Assembly: GCA_001825315.1 (NCBI GenBank) | Contig: MHVR01000009.1 | Span: 1 to 33,653 of the forward strand | DNA length: 33,653 bases | Direction: 5' to 3' | Origin: Candidatus Zambryskibacteria bacterium RIFCSPHIGHO2_02_FULL_43_14 | GTDB lineage: Bacteria; Patescibacteriota; Minisyncoccia; Phycocordibacterales; Zambryskibacteraceae | Shown: one piece after another, positions 1-7,666 of the stretch | How the letters are laid out: the number at the start of each line of letters is the position of its first letter | How positions within the stretch are numbered: the stretch's first letter is position 1 | Notes under the pieces: generated by a model | The model's input: the letters and a program-made list of their open reading frames with translations, nothing else | Databases searched by the model: none | Told to the model about the DNA's origin: nothing | Position numbers and translations under genes: made by a program

Positions 1-2813
1 GTGGTAGTGGAGTTGCCAAGCAAATTTGTATTGCCTTGGACAGTCAGATTACCACCGAGATAAGTGTTGTGAGCGATGATATCATTGCCGATGAAGTTGT
101 GCGTGCCTTCGACTTCGATGTCGTAAACACGTTCAGCAGGTTGTAGTTCAACTGCTACCACTCGCTCCCAGGCCGGATGTTTACCATGAGCCACGGCAAT
201 CATTGCTCCGGCTTTAATCTCACTTGCCACTATCCACTCCCCGCTCTTGACAAAATTTTGACCATCATATAACATGCGGGTATCAAGAAGTGTCCGTGGG
301 CCAACCGAACTCCGACCGCTCGCAAGAGGACTGGTGAGGGAAGTAGCTCTAAGGGCACTTTTTGCTTTCTTGGTAAATGTATAGGCCTTCGCCGAGAGAG
401 TACTTTCACGGAAATTTTTGTGCACTCCATATGCCTCTTGATGCGCCAATGAAAGTTTCCCAACACGACCGAAATGAATCTCTATATTTTCAAACTCGTG
501 TTTGATGACGGATGCAATGTGCTTATTATAACCAGTGTATTCTTCATCTATCACTAATTCGTGTATACGCACGCCATGTTCCACCATGTGTCGTACAAGC
601 GTCTCAATGCCCGCGCTAAAGAGTGCCACAATGAATCGCTTTCTATCATTGCAAGGAAGGGTGTTGCGTAATATATGCTTGAGTTTTTTGTCTATGGTAA
701 TGGAATAAGCATTTTCAGTATTGGCAATGGCAATCACGGAATCTTTGCCAAATTCTTCTATTTTGATCGACTGGTCAACCTCAAAGCGATATAACTTTTG
801 GTTTTTGGTTTTAATCGGTTCAGGATATTTGGTGCGGACAAAATATGGATGATTCTCCGTCGTACGGATGACTCTACCGGAGAGTGTGGTCAAGCGATAG
901 AGTGGTTTGATGCCCATGTTCATCAGAGCTTTGACTCGACTCCAGACGAACTGGCCACTAATCGGGTCCATGGAAGCGATCTCATCCCCTGCTGTGACAT
1001 CCTTAATCATCACTTCGTCGTAGTTGTAATCTTCCTCTTTTTCTCCTTTTCTACCTTTTTTCTTTCCTCGCCCGCCATAGCCTTGGCGACGGCGGGTTCT
1101 TCGTCGCAGTCGAGTATCAGCAGTGACACAATGGGTCGCTACGGCAAAACCAGCCACAGGTGAAGTGGTGGCTACTCCCACGTTGCCGTTCAGGTCAATA
1201 GTGAGAGCCGAGAGAGATGAAGTGGCTGTCCCCGCCACAGTGGTCGTAGCAAAGTACAAGTTTCCTCCCGCATTTCTGAAAGCCCATTGACTAAATCCTG
1301 CTCCACTAGAGAGAGCGAGTTGAGAAGCGGTGGCAGAGGTTGGATTTAATAACCAAGTTGGAGTGGTGGTACCGATGCCGACGTTGCCTGAACTATCAAC
1401 TACCAGGGCATTACCACCTACAGTGAGAAGCGAAGAGAATAGATTTGTTGAACTTGCGGTGGTGGAGAAGAAGTTGGTAGTGGTGGCGGAAGTGCCAGTG
1501 GCGTTGGTGAAGATGATATCGGTAAATCCTAAGGCAGTACCGTAAAGATTGGTGAAAGTCGCAGTGGTGGAGAAAAGGTTGGTGGTAGTGGCAGAAGTGC
1601 CGGTAGCTAGATCGAAAATAAGGTTAGAAAAGCTTCCCGTAGGACCAGAAATAGTAGCTCCGGTGAGAGTGGGGTTAGTAAAAGTGCCACCGTCAGAGAG
1701 TCTCGCGAGTCTGGAGGAATAGTTGTCTACATCACTCGAACTCTGGCGGGTCACGGTTGGGCGAGTATCAGTCAAAAGAACTTCTTCTCTCAAGGCCATC
1801 TGGTTTATAACCGGACCGGATGAATACACCACTACCGGAGAGTTTGTTCCACCAAAGCGAGGTGAAGCAGTATAAATTTGAGCGCGGACGTAGCTCTCCA
1901 GTTCTGTCTTGAGTTCACTTTTCAAAGATTCCAGATTTAAGAATTTTGACGATTCAGTTACTGCTATCGTCTGGGTGATTTGAGGTGGAGTAAAAGTCTC
2001 CGCCATCTTTAGTGGCGCCGAAGCAAAGAATGTTTTCTTTAGAGCAATATCCTTGAGATTGCGAAAACCGATAACAACATCGTCGAAGAATTTATCAATA
2101 TTGCTGAAGATAGAAGTGGCAACCAACTGTTCCCCCTGAACAAGATTAGCGGGGATAGAGGTAAGAAACTTCTTGCCGGCATTTGAGATATTCTCTAAAC
2201 TCTCTCGCACTTCAGTTGCAACCGAAGGGTTGGTGTGCTGAAGGGTAGCAAAGCCGGCACCTATGGAAACTAAAAGCGCCAGAGAGAGCGCTGTGAATTC
2301 TTTAAGTATGCGCGCATTCCAGATAGGTTCTACGTAACGACTCTTTTTTGACAGCTCGGGTAGCCGAGGTTTATCATCTTTTTCGTAAGTAAATACAGGA
2401 TTATTGAAAGATCTCGCCTCGCCCGCCGTAGTCTCTGACGAAGGCTGGGGCAAAGCAATCGGGAGCGAAGCCGGAGAATTTTCGTCGTGCTGAAGTCTGT
2501 CATTCGAATTCTCCAAGGTCTCGCTCCTCAAGGTCGGACCTTGGGAATCAGTATTTAGGGTCTGACTTTTTTCCGCGAGATCTTTGGATTCAGAGATTAA
2601 AGATTTTTTTACTTTTCCAAATTGTCGATTTTTCTTATAATCCAATAAAGATGCAAAATCAACGTACCAAGTTTTACCAATTAATCGTCCGGAAATTTTT
2701 TTTGCACGACAAAGTTGTCCGATGTAGTCACTCGCGTAACCAATTTTTTCTGCTGCTCGGATAGCCGAGATATATTCTTTATCGTCCGAAAAAATAGGCC
2801 TATTCATCAACAT
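1..2813 (-). CDS. Large surface/adhesin-like protein (3' end runs off window): N-terminal small HTH-like domain, one predicted TM segment, Thr/Ser-rich extracellular repeats, interrupted by an intein
   Basis: Manual reverse-strand translation from ATG at 2813 (or in-frame ATG 2807): MLMNRPIFSDDKEYISAIRAAEKIGYASDYIGQLCRAKKISGRLIGKTWYVDF..., TM-like FTALSLALLVSIGAGFATL, repeats such as TNATGTSATTTNFFSTTASSTNLF and GNVGIGTTTP. Checked codons at 2813, 1130 and 77 are all in the same frame. Absent from the ORF track, probably because it has no stop inside the window. Confidence 0.85.
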   Translation of the reverse strand, partial: MLMNRPIFSDDKEYISAIRAAEKIGYASDYIGQLCRAKKISGRLIGKTWYVDFASLLDYKKNRQFGKVKKSLISESKDLAEKSQTLNTDSQGPTLRSETLENSNDRLQHDENSPASLPIALPQPSSETTAGEARSFNNPVFTYEKDDKPRLPELSKKSRYVEPIWNARILKEFTALSLALLVSIGAGFATLQHTNPSVATEVRESLENISNAGKKFLTSIPANLVQGEQLVATSIFSNIDKFFDDVVIGFRNLKDIALKKTFFASAPLKMAETFTPPQITQTIAVTESSKFLNLESLKSELKTELESYVRAQIYTASPRFGGTNSPVVVYSSGPVINQMALREEVLLTDTRPTVTRQSSSDVDNYSSRLARLSDGGTFTNPTLTGATISGPTGSFSNLIFDLATGTSATTTNLFSTTATFTNLYGTALGFTDIIFTNATGTSATTTNFFSTTASSTNLFSSLLTVGGNALVVDSSGNVGIGTTTPTWLLNPTSATASQLALSSGAGFSQWAFRNAGGNLYFATTTVAGTATSSLSALTIDLNGNVGVATTSPVAGFAVATHCVTADTRLRRRTRRRQGYGGRGKKKGRKGEKEEDYNYDEVMIKDVTAGDEIASMDPISGQFVWSRVKALMNMGIKPLYRLTTLSGRVIRTTENHPYFVRTKYPEPIKTKNQKLYRFEVDQSIKIEEFGKDSVIAIANTENAYSITIDKKLKHILRNTLPCNDRKRFIVALFSAGIETLVRHMVEHGVRIHELVIDEEYTGYNKHIASVIKHEFENIEIHFGRVGKLSLAHQEAYGVHKNFRESTLSAKAYTFTKKAKSALRATSLTSPLASGRSSVGPRTLLDTRMLYDGQNFVKSGEWIVASEIKAGAMIAVAHGKHPAWERVVAVELQPAERVYDIEVEGTHNFIGNDIIAHNTYLGGNLTVQGNTNLLGNSTT
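66..1130 (-). other. Intein / Hint protein-splicing element (355 codons), Cys1 to C-terminal His-Asn, +1 extein residue Thr
   Basis: Starts CVTADTRL (block A-like), contains TTENHPYFV (block B-like TxxH), ends VYDIEVEGTHNFIGNDIIAHN followed by T (block F/G-like). Fully open in the host ORF frame; flanking exteins are FAVATH and TYLGGNLTVQGN. Confidence 0.88.
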
Positions 2814-3071
2814 AAATTATAAATCTCGGCTGTGGAAAAACCTATGAATAAACTGTGAAGAACTGGGGACAACTAAAGTTAGTTTATAGCCACTATGGAC
2901 CAGCTGTTAACTTCAATAAATTGAATTCATAATTCAAAGTTAGAAGTCAGTATCCAGAACCTAGTACTTAAAACCCAATAAATTTTCATTCTCATCTAAA
3001 CTTTAATAGATCATATAAATTTACATAAAATTGATTATGAATCATTAGTAAGGTTTATATAAATTTAGTAT

Positions 3072-3161
3072 ATGAAAGAGATATGTTTTTCTATTAAAGA
3101 AGCTGTAGATATATTAGTCGAGCAAATTTCCTACCTTTTCCTACCTAAAGACATCTTATGA
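3072..3161 (+). pseudogene. Truncated relic copy of the downstream HTH gene (3290..3526)
   Basis: MKEICFSIKEAVDILVEQISYLFLPKDIL* versus MKELYFSIKEAADILGVSTLTLRNW...; nucleotide similarity starts upstream (gtttatata...tATGAAAGA) and collapses after about 15 codons. Confidence 0.7.
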
Positions 3162-3289
3162 GTTAATTTGCAAATTGAAAATTGAAAATTAACGAATAAG
3201 TCACTTATCCCCAATAAACATTGTTAAATTATACAAATTAATGCAATAATAATTACAAGTGATTAGCAATGTTTATATAAGATAAGTGT

Positions 3290-3526
3290 ATGAAAGAACT
3301 ATATTTTTCCATTAAAGAAGCCGCTGATATATTAGGAGTATCCACTCTAACTTTGCGTAACTGGGATAAATCCGGTAAGTTCCCTGCTCAAAGGCACCCT
3401 ATGAACAATTATCGAGTTTATAAGCTTTCAGCATTAGAACATATTATCGAAGATATTGAAGGGGGTACTAACAAATCAAACGCCGAAAAACGCATCAAAA
3501 AACTTCTGATCAAACACGAAGAATAA
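3290..3526 (+). CDS. MerR/excisionase-like helix-turn-helix protein
   Basis: ORF MKELYFSIKEAADILGVSTLTLRNWDKSGKFPAQRHPMNNYRVYKLSALEHII, with typical MerR-type HTH spacing and YRVY wing. Confidence 0.8.
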   Translation: MKELYFSIKEAADILGVSTLTLRNWDKSGKFPAQRHPMNNYRVYKLSALEHIIEDIEGGTNKSNAEKRIKKLLIKHEE

Positions 3527-3572
3527 CTAACAACTTATATAATTTATCGCCTCTTGTTCTGTTTTCTCTCCC

Positions 3573-3606
3573 ACATAATAATAATCCTATAGGATTATTA
3601 TTATGT
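3573..3606. repeat. 34-bp perfect palindrome, copy 1 of a local family
   Basis: ACATAATAATAATCCTATAGGATTATTATTATGT equals its own reverse complement; lies between convergent genes. Confidence 0.9.
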
Positions 3607-3644
3607 ACTAAGTGTTCCATTTATTTATGTATCGAGTATTCCAC

Positions 3645-5024
3645 TTATTTCAGCAACTCTTCAAAAATATTTTTTAAAACTTCCGGATTCGCGCGACTAT
3701 TTGATTTTTTCATCGCTTGTCCCACCAGAAACTGAATCGGAGCGTTTTTATTTTCCTCCATTACCTCTTTCACAATTCTTTCTAAAATCTCTCTATCGCT
3801 AATTTGAATCAAATCTTTTTCTTCCGCAATAGTTCTTGGATCCGCATCTTCTTCTTGAATAATTTTTAAAATATCTTTAGCTCCGCGTGATGAAATCTTC
3901 CCCTCGTCAATCATCCTTATTACTTCTGCCATTCTTTCCGCAGAAATTATTTTTCTTAAATCACTCATGATATAATTCGACGCTAGTTTAGAAAGCTCGG
4001 TATCATTTAAGAGTTGCGCCGTTTCTTCAAACAGCATTCCCCACCCCGGCTCTCGAACGTAGATTTCTATATCCTCGTCCTTCAGTCCAAAATCTTTTTT
4101 ATATCTCTCTCTTTTTTGCCAAGGCAGTTCTGGTATTGTCCGACGAAGTACCTCTGGCGCGAAATCGAGAATATCTTTGATAAAAAGTTTCGGTAAGTCA
4201 GGGTCTGGGAAATAACGGTAATCGTGAGACCCTTCTTTAACTCTCTGGGAGAATGTCTCCTCTTTTTCTTCATTCCATCCGCGTGTTTCTTGTTGCACCT
4301 CTCCCCCGCTTTCAAGAAGTCCGACCTGCCTGTCGAATTCATACTTGATGGCTTTTTCTACTGCTTTGAAAGAATTTAAATTTTTAACCTCAACCTTTGT
4401 TCCAAAAGGTCCGTCTTTGGAATCCAAACTTTTAAGATCGGACCTTGATACTGAAACGTTCGCTTCAACACGCATTTCCCCTTTCTCCATATTGGCTTCA
4501 GCAATACCGAGATAATTCAGCAGAAGTTGAAACTCTCGCGCAAATCGACCAGCCGTCTCCGAGTCATGGATAACAGGTTCGGTGACCAACTCAACAAGCG
4601 GCACACCCGCTCTATTGAAATCTAGTAGACTATCTCCGCTTTCGGTATGAATTGATTTGGCTGTGTCTTCTTCAAGATGAATACGGGTTAAGGCAACACC
4701 TAGGAGTGAGCCGCCTCGCACTAAAGGATGTTTGTACTGACTAATCTGATAACCTTTGGGAATATCGGGGTAAAAATAGTTTTTGCGGTCAAATTCAGTA
4801 AAATCAGCAATTTCTCCGCCGACTGCCAATCCTAGCCGGAGCACGCTTTGCACGGCCTCCTTATTTATGACTGGTAGAGTGCCCGGATAACCCATACAGA
4901 CCGGACAAATATTCGCGTTAGGACGTTTCTCGTTCGAATCATTCTTAGAATTGCAGAACATCTTTGTCTTTGTCGCAAGCTCAACATGTATCTCCAGCCC
5001 AATAATCAAAGTATAATCCTTCAT
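3645..5024 (-). CDS. gatB: Aspartyl/glutamyl-tRNA amidotransferase subunit B
   Basis: GLEIHVELATKTKMFC, CPVCMGYPGTLPVINKEAV, DRKNYFYPDIPKGYQISQ, HDYRYFPDPDLP: hallmark GatB motifs; C-terminal Yqey-like tail. Confidence 0.97.
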   Translation of the reverse strand: MKDYTLIIGLEIHVELATKTKMFCNSKNDSNEKRPNANICPVCMGYPGTLPVINKEAVQSVLRLGLAVGGEIADFTEFDRKNYFYPDIPKGYQISQYKHPLVRGGSLLGVALTRIHLEEDTAKSIHTESGDSLLDFNRAGVPLVELVTEPVIHDSETAGRFAREFQLLLNYLGIAEANMEKGEMRVEANVSVSRSDLKSLDSKDGPFGTKVEVKNLNSFKAVEKAIKYEFDRQVGLLESGGEVQQETRGWNEEKEETFSQRVKEGSHDYRYFPDPDLPKLFIKDILDFAPEVLRRTIPELPWQKRERYKKDFGLKDEDIEIYVREPGWGMLFEETAQLLNDTELSKLASNYIMSDLRKIISAERMAEVIRMIDEGKISSRGAKDILKIIQEEDADPRTIAEEKDLIQISDREILERIVKEVMEENKNAPIQFLVGQAMKKSNSRANPEVLKNIFEELLK

Positions 5025-5028
5025 GATT

Positions 5029-6003
5029 TTAATTTTTTGTTAAAACGTCGCCGAACTCTTTAACCAACTTGTCATCTAATATAGAAATTGGAAACACATA
5101 TTTAGTAATTTTTTTCAAGAGTTTAAGTTTTCTTTCTTGTTCTCCTTTGGAAAGAGTGTCTGTTTTCGTCAAGACAATGAATTCCGGCTTTCCCATTATA
5201 TCTTTATTATAGAGCTCAAGCTCGTTTCGAACCACTCTGTAAGCCTTGATTGGGTCATCAATTTCAGAGGAAATACAATGAACAAGCGCTTTGGTACGCT
5301 CGATGTGACGCAAAAATTTATGTCCCAGGCCCCTACCTTCGGCCGCTCCTTCTATTAGTCCGGGAATATCGGCCAAAATAAGTCCATAAAAGTCTCCTAA
5401 GGCCGGCTCAAATGTAGTAAAGGGAAAATCCCCCACCTTAGAATGGGCACTAGTTAGAGAGTTGAGAAGACTTGATTTGCCGGCATTCGGCAAGCCGATG
5501 ATACCAATATCAACGACCAGCAGAAGTTCAATATGGAAGTCAGCTTCTTCTCCCGAGACGCCGGGAGTAGATTCTTGTGGACGGATATTGGTTGAACCCT
5601 TGAAGTGTTCGTTGCCCAGACCGCCTCTGCCACCTCGTAGCAATAGTATTTTCTCACCATCCTTCAACAGTTCGAATGAATGTCCAGTCGTGAGATTGGT
5701 CAAGCGTGAACCGACAGGTAGTTTTATTAACACATCTTTTCCAACTCCGCCCTGTTTGAGATCTTTGGCACCGTCTTCCCCGCGCCCGGCTTCAAACTCT
5801 TTAATATTGCGATAACTAGAAAGAATACCGATATCACGTACTGCCAAAGCATAGACATCTCCGCCTTTGCCACCGTTACCACCCGAAGGACCACCATACT
5901 CTTTACCCTTCTCATGTCGCCAGCGCACCACCCCGTCACCCCCACGGCCGGCTTTCAAATGGAGAGTCAGTTCGTCTATAAACATATGCCACCACTCTAC
6001 CAT
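5029..6003 (-). CDS. obgE: GTPase Obg/CgtA
   Basis: Gly-rich Obg fold (GRGGDGVVRWRHEKGKEYGGPSGGNGGKGGDVY), G1 GLPNAGKSSLLN, G3 ADIPGLIEGA, G4 LTKTD. Start may be the ATG within MFIDELTLHLKAG rather than MVEWWH. Confidence 0.97.
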   Translation of the reverse strand: MVEWWHMFIDELTLHLKAGRGGDGVVRWRHEKGKEYGGPSGGNGGKGGDVYALAVRDIGILSSYRNIKEFEAGRGEDGAKDLKQGGVGKDVLIKLPVGSRLTNLTTGHSFELLKDGEKILLLRGGRGGLGNEHFKGSTNIRPQESTPGVSGEEADFHIELLLVVDIGIIGLPNAGKSSLLNSLTSAHSKVGDFPFTTFEPALGDFYGLILADIPGLIEGAAEGRGLGHKFLRHIERTKALVHCISSEIDDPIKAYRVVRNELELYNKDIMGKPEFIVLTKTDTLSKGEQERKLKLLKKITKYVFPISILDDKLVKEFGDVLTKN

Positions 6004-6013
6004 ATTTTCCCAT

Positions 6014-6047
6014 ACATTATAATTATCCTATAGGATTTTTATGATGT
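6014..6047. repeat. 34-bp imperfect palindrome, copy 2
   Basis: ACATTATAATTATCCTATAGGATTTTTATGATGT; same length and core as copy 1; in the divergent obgE / PaaX-like intergenic region. Confidence 0.85.
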
Positions 6048-6088
6048 ATAATAATAGCGTAAAATTAAACAGAATTAGATATTGATAT

Positions 6089-6655
6089 ATGAGTACCTTA
6101 GAAGAGAAAAATAAAAGTCTGGTCAGACGTACTGAATTGCAAGAAATTATTCTACAGACAGTAGCTACTGCTGGAGTGATTGGTATCGGCCTTATTGCGC
6201 CAAACGTAGTGGTAGCCCTTCATAAACTTGGTCTCATCCCCCATCTTAGAAAAAGAGAGGTCGTTAAATCAACGCTAAGTCGCTTGAGAAAAAAGGGATT
6301 GCTTATCTTTGTAGACGGGCATTATTCTCTAACAGAAACAGGAAAGAAAATCTTAAAACACTGGCAGATGACTGATTATAAGATTAAACAACCAAAAAAG
6401 TGGGATAAAAAATGGCGAGTGGTCATCTTCGACATACCTGAAAAGAAAAGATCGGTTCGCACCGAGATTCGAAGAATTTTTATTAAAGCGGGGTTTTATC
6501 GACTACAAGATAGCGTCTGGGTTTATCCATACAATTGTGAAAATGTAATCGGATTAATGAAAACTGATTTAGGAATCGGCAAAGATCTACTCTACATGAT
6601 CGTGGACCAAATAGAGAATGACCGCCATCTGTGCTTGGCATTCGGTCTTTCTTAA
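6089..6655 (+). CDS. Winged-helix transcriptional regulator with Cas2-like C-terminal domain (PaaX-type)
   Basis: N-terminal wHTH (VKSTLSRLRKKGLLIFVDGHYSLTETGKKIL) then WRVVIFDIPEKKRSVRTEIRRIFIKAGFYRLQDSVWVYPYNCENVI, a Cas2-like ferredoxin-fold pattern as in the PaaX central domain. Confidence 0.8.
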   Translation: MSTLEEKNKSLVRRTELQEIILQTVATAGVIGIGLIAPNVVVALHKLGLIPHLRKREVVKSTLSRLRKKGLLIFVDGHYSLTETGKKILKHWQMTDYKIKQPKKWDKKWRVVIFDIPEKKRSVRTEIRRIFIKAGFYRLQDSVWVYPYNCENVIGLMKTDLGIGKDLLYMIVDQIENDRHLCLAFGLS

Positions 6656-6656
6656 T

Positions 6657-6690
6657 ACACCATAATTATCCTATAGGATTATTGTGATGT
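6657..6690. repeat. 34-bp imperfect palindrome, copy 3
   Basis: ACACCATAATTATCCTATAGGATTATTGTGATGT, starting 1 nt after the stop codon of 6089..6655. Confidence 0.85.
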
Positions 6691-6730
6691 ATATGGAAAA
6701 AATTAAAATATAATATATATCAAGGAAGAA

Positions 6731-6769
6731 TTAGAAATTTGAAGCAATCTCCGCAAGCTTCAAAAGGAG
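6731..6769 (-). repeat. 39-nt tandem duplicate of the 3' end of the adjacent MYG1-like gene
   Basis: ttagaaatttgaagcaatctccgcaagcttcaaaaggag versus ttagaaatttagagcaatttccgcaagttttatagc starting at 6770; reverse translation LKLAEIASNF* versus IKLAEIALNF*. Confidence 0.8.
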
Positions 6770-7666
6770 TTAGAAATTTAGAGCAATTTCCGCAAGTTTT
6801 ATAGCACTTTCTTTGGATTCAGCTGTACACATGAATCCAGAACGGTGGCAGAACAAAGCTCCCGAAACATTGCTAGCTTTTTCGAATTCAATCCCTCTTC
6901 TAGTTCGCCATGCTTCCGGTAACGCCTTGCGAGACTCGAAAGTCGCCATACTCTTTCTGATAGCCAATACTTGCCATGATTGGGTATCTCCGCGAAAAAG
7001 TATTGCGTAAGTCGGTTCAACAAATTTCACAAGAGTGTTCATCACCAGCTCTCGGCCGAAATCATATTCTTCATTAACTATAATAATTTTTTTGTCCACT
7101 GATTCCGTATATGATTTCTCTACTATTTTTGCTCCTTCAAATATATCGGCAGTTATATTAATTTCTCGTTTAATGACTGATTGTGCCAAATGCACCGCTT
7201 CCATAAATCTCTCATCCCAATTCTTTTCTTCTTTCCACGTTGGTCGGAATTGATCTATTATCGAATTTATCGTGAATGGAAATGAGCCCGGAATCTGGGA
7301 AGAGACTATATTTTGTCCATTATCAAGCGCGTCTACATACTGCGCAATTGTATAATCAATTTTCTCTGCAATCTCCACGGAACCTGAAACCTCTTTTCCA
7401 AATTTCTTCCATACTAAACCGAATGATGCATACGGAATACCGTTCTTTCTCTCCCCCGCACCGCCCATCTGATGGTGGTCAAATCTATTTTTTTCTTTAT
7501 CATATACGTTCCCAACATCAACAACGTAATCACCTTGAGCAATTATCGATTCATCACGTGTCCTTAAAATCTTGCAATTCTCTTTTCCTAAAGCAATTAA
7601 CAACGTTGCAACCGCAAAGACATCATCCGTGTGAAATTTCGCATTATGCGTTATTATTTTTATCAT
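6770..7666 (-). CDS. MYG1-family (DHH-like) metal-dependent hydrolase
   Basis: ITHNAKFHTDDVFAVATL, YVVDVGNVYDKEKNRFDHHQMGG, CHRSGFMCTAESKESAIKLAEIAL: recognised UPF0160/MYG1 motifs. Confidence 0.9.
   Translation of the reverse strand: MIKIITHNAKFHTDDVFAVATLLIALGKENCKILRTRDESIIAQGDYVVDVGNVYDKEKNRFDHHQMGGAGERKNGIPYASFGLVWKKFGKEVSGSVEIAEKIDYTIAQYVDALDNGQNIVSSQIPGSFPFTINSIIDQFRPTWKEEKNWDERFMEAVHLAQSVIKREINITADIFEGAKIVEKSYTESVDKKIIIVNEEYDFGRELVMNTLVKFVEPTYAILFRGDTQSWQVLAIRKSMATFESRKALPEAWRTRRGIEFEKASNVSGALFCHRSGFMCTAESKESAIKLAEIALNF

Noticed and set aside
798-1163. 121-aa plus-strand ORF in the track
   Set aside because: Antisense to the intein coding sequence; the minus-strand frame is continuous with clear Hint motifs, so this ORF is treated as spurious.
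6089-6655. Possible cas2 and a CRISPR locus
   Set aside because: Cas2-like fold is fused to a winged helix (PaaX-type), and no repeat-spacer array or cas1 is visible in the window.
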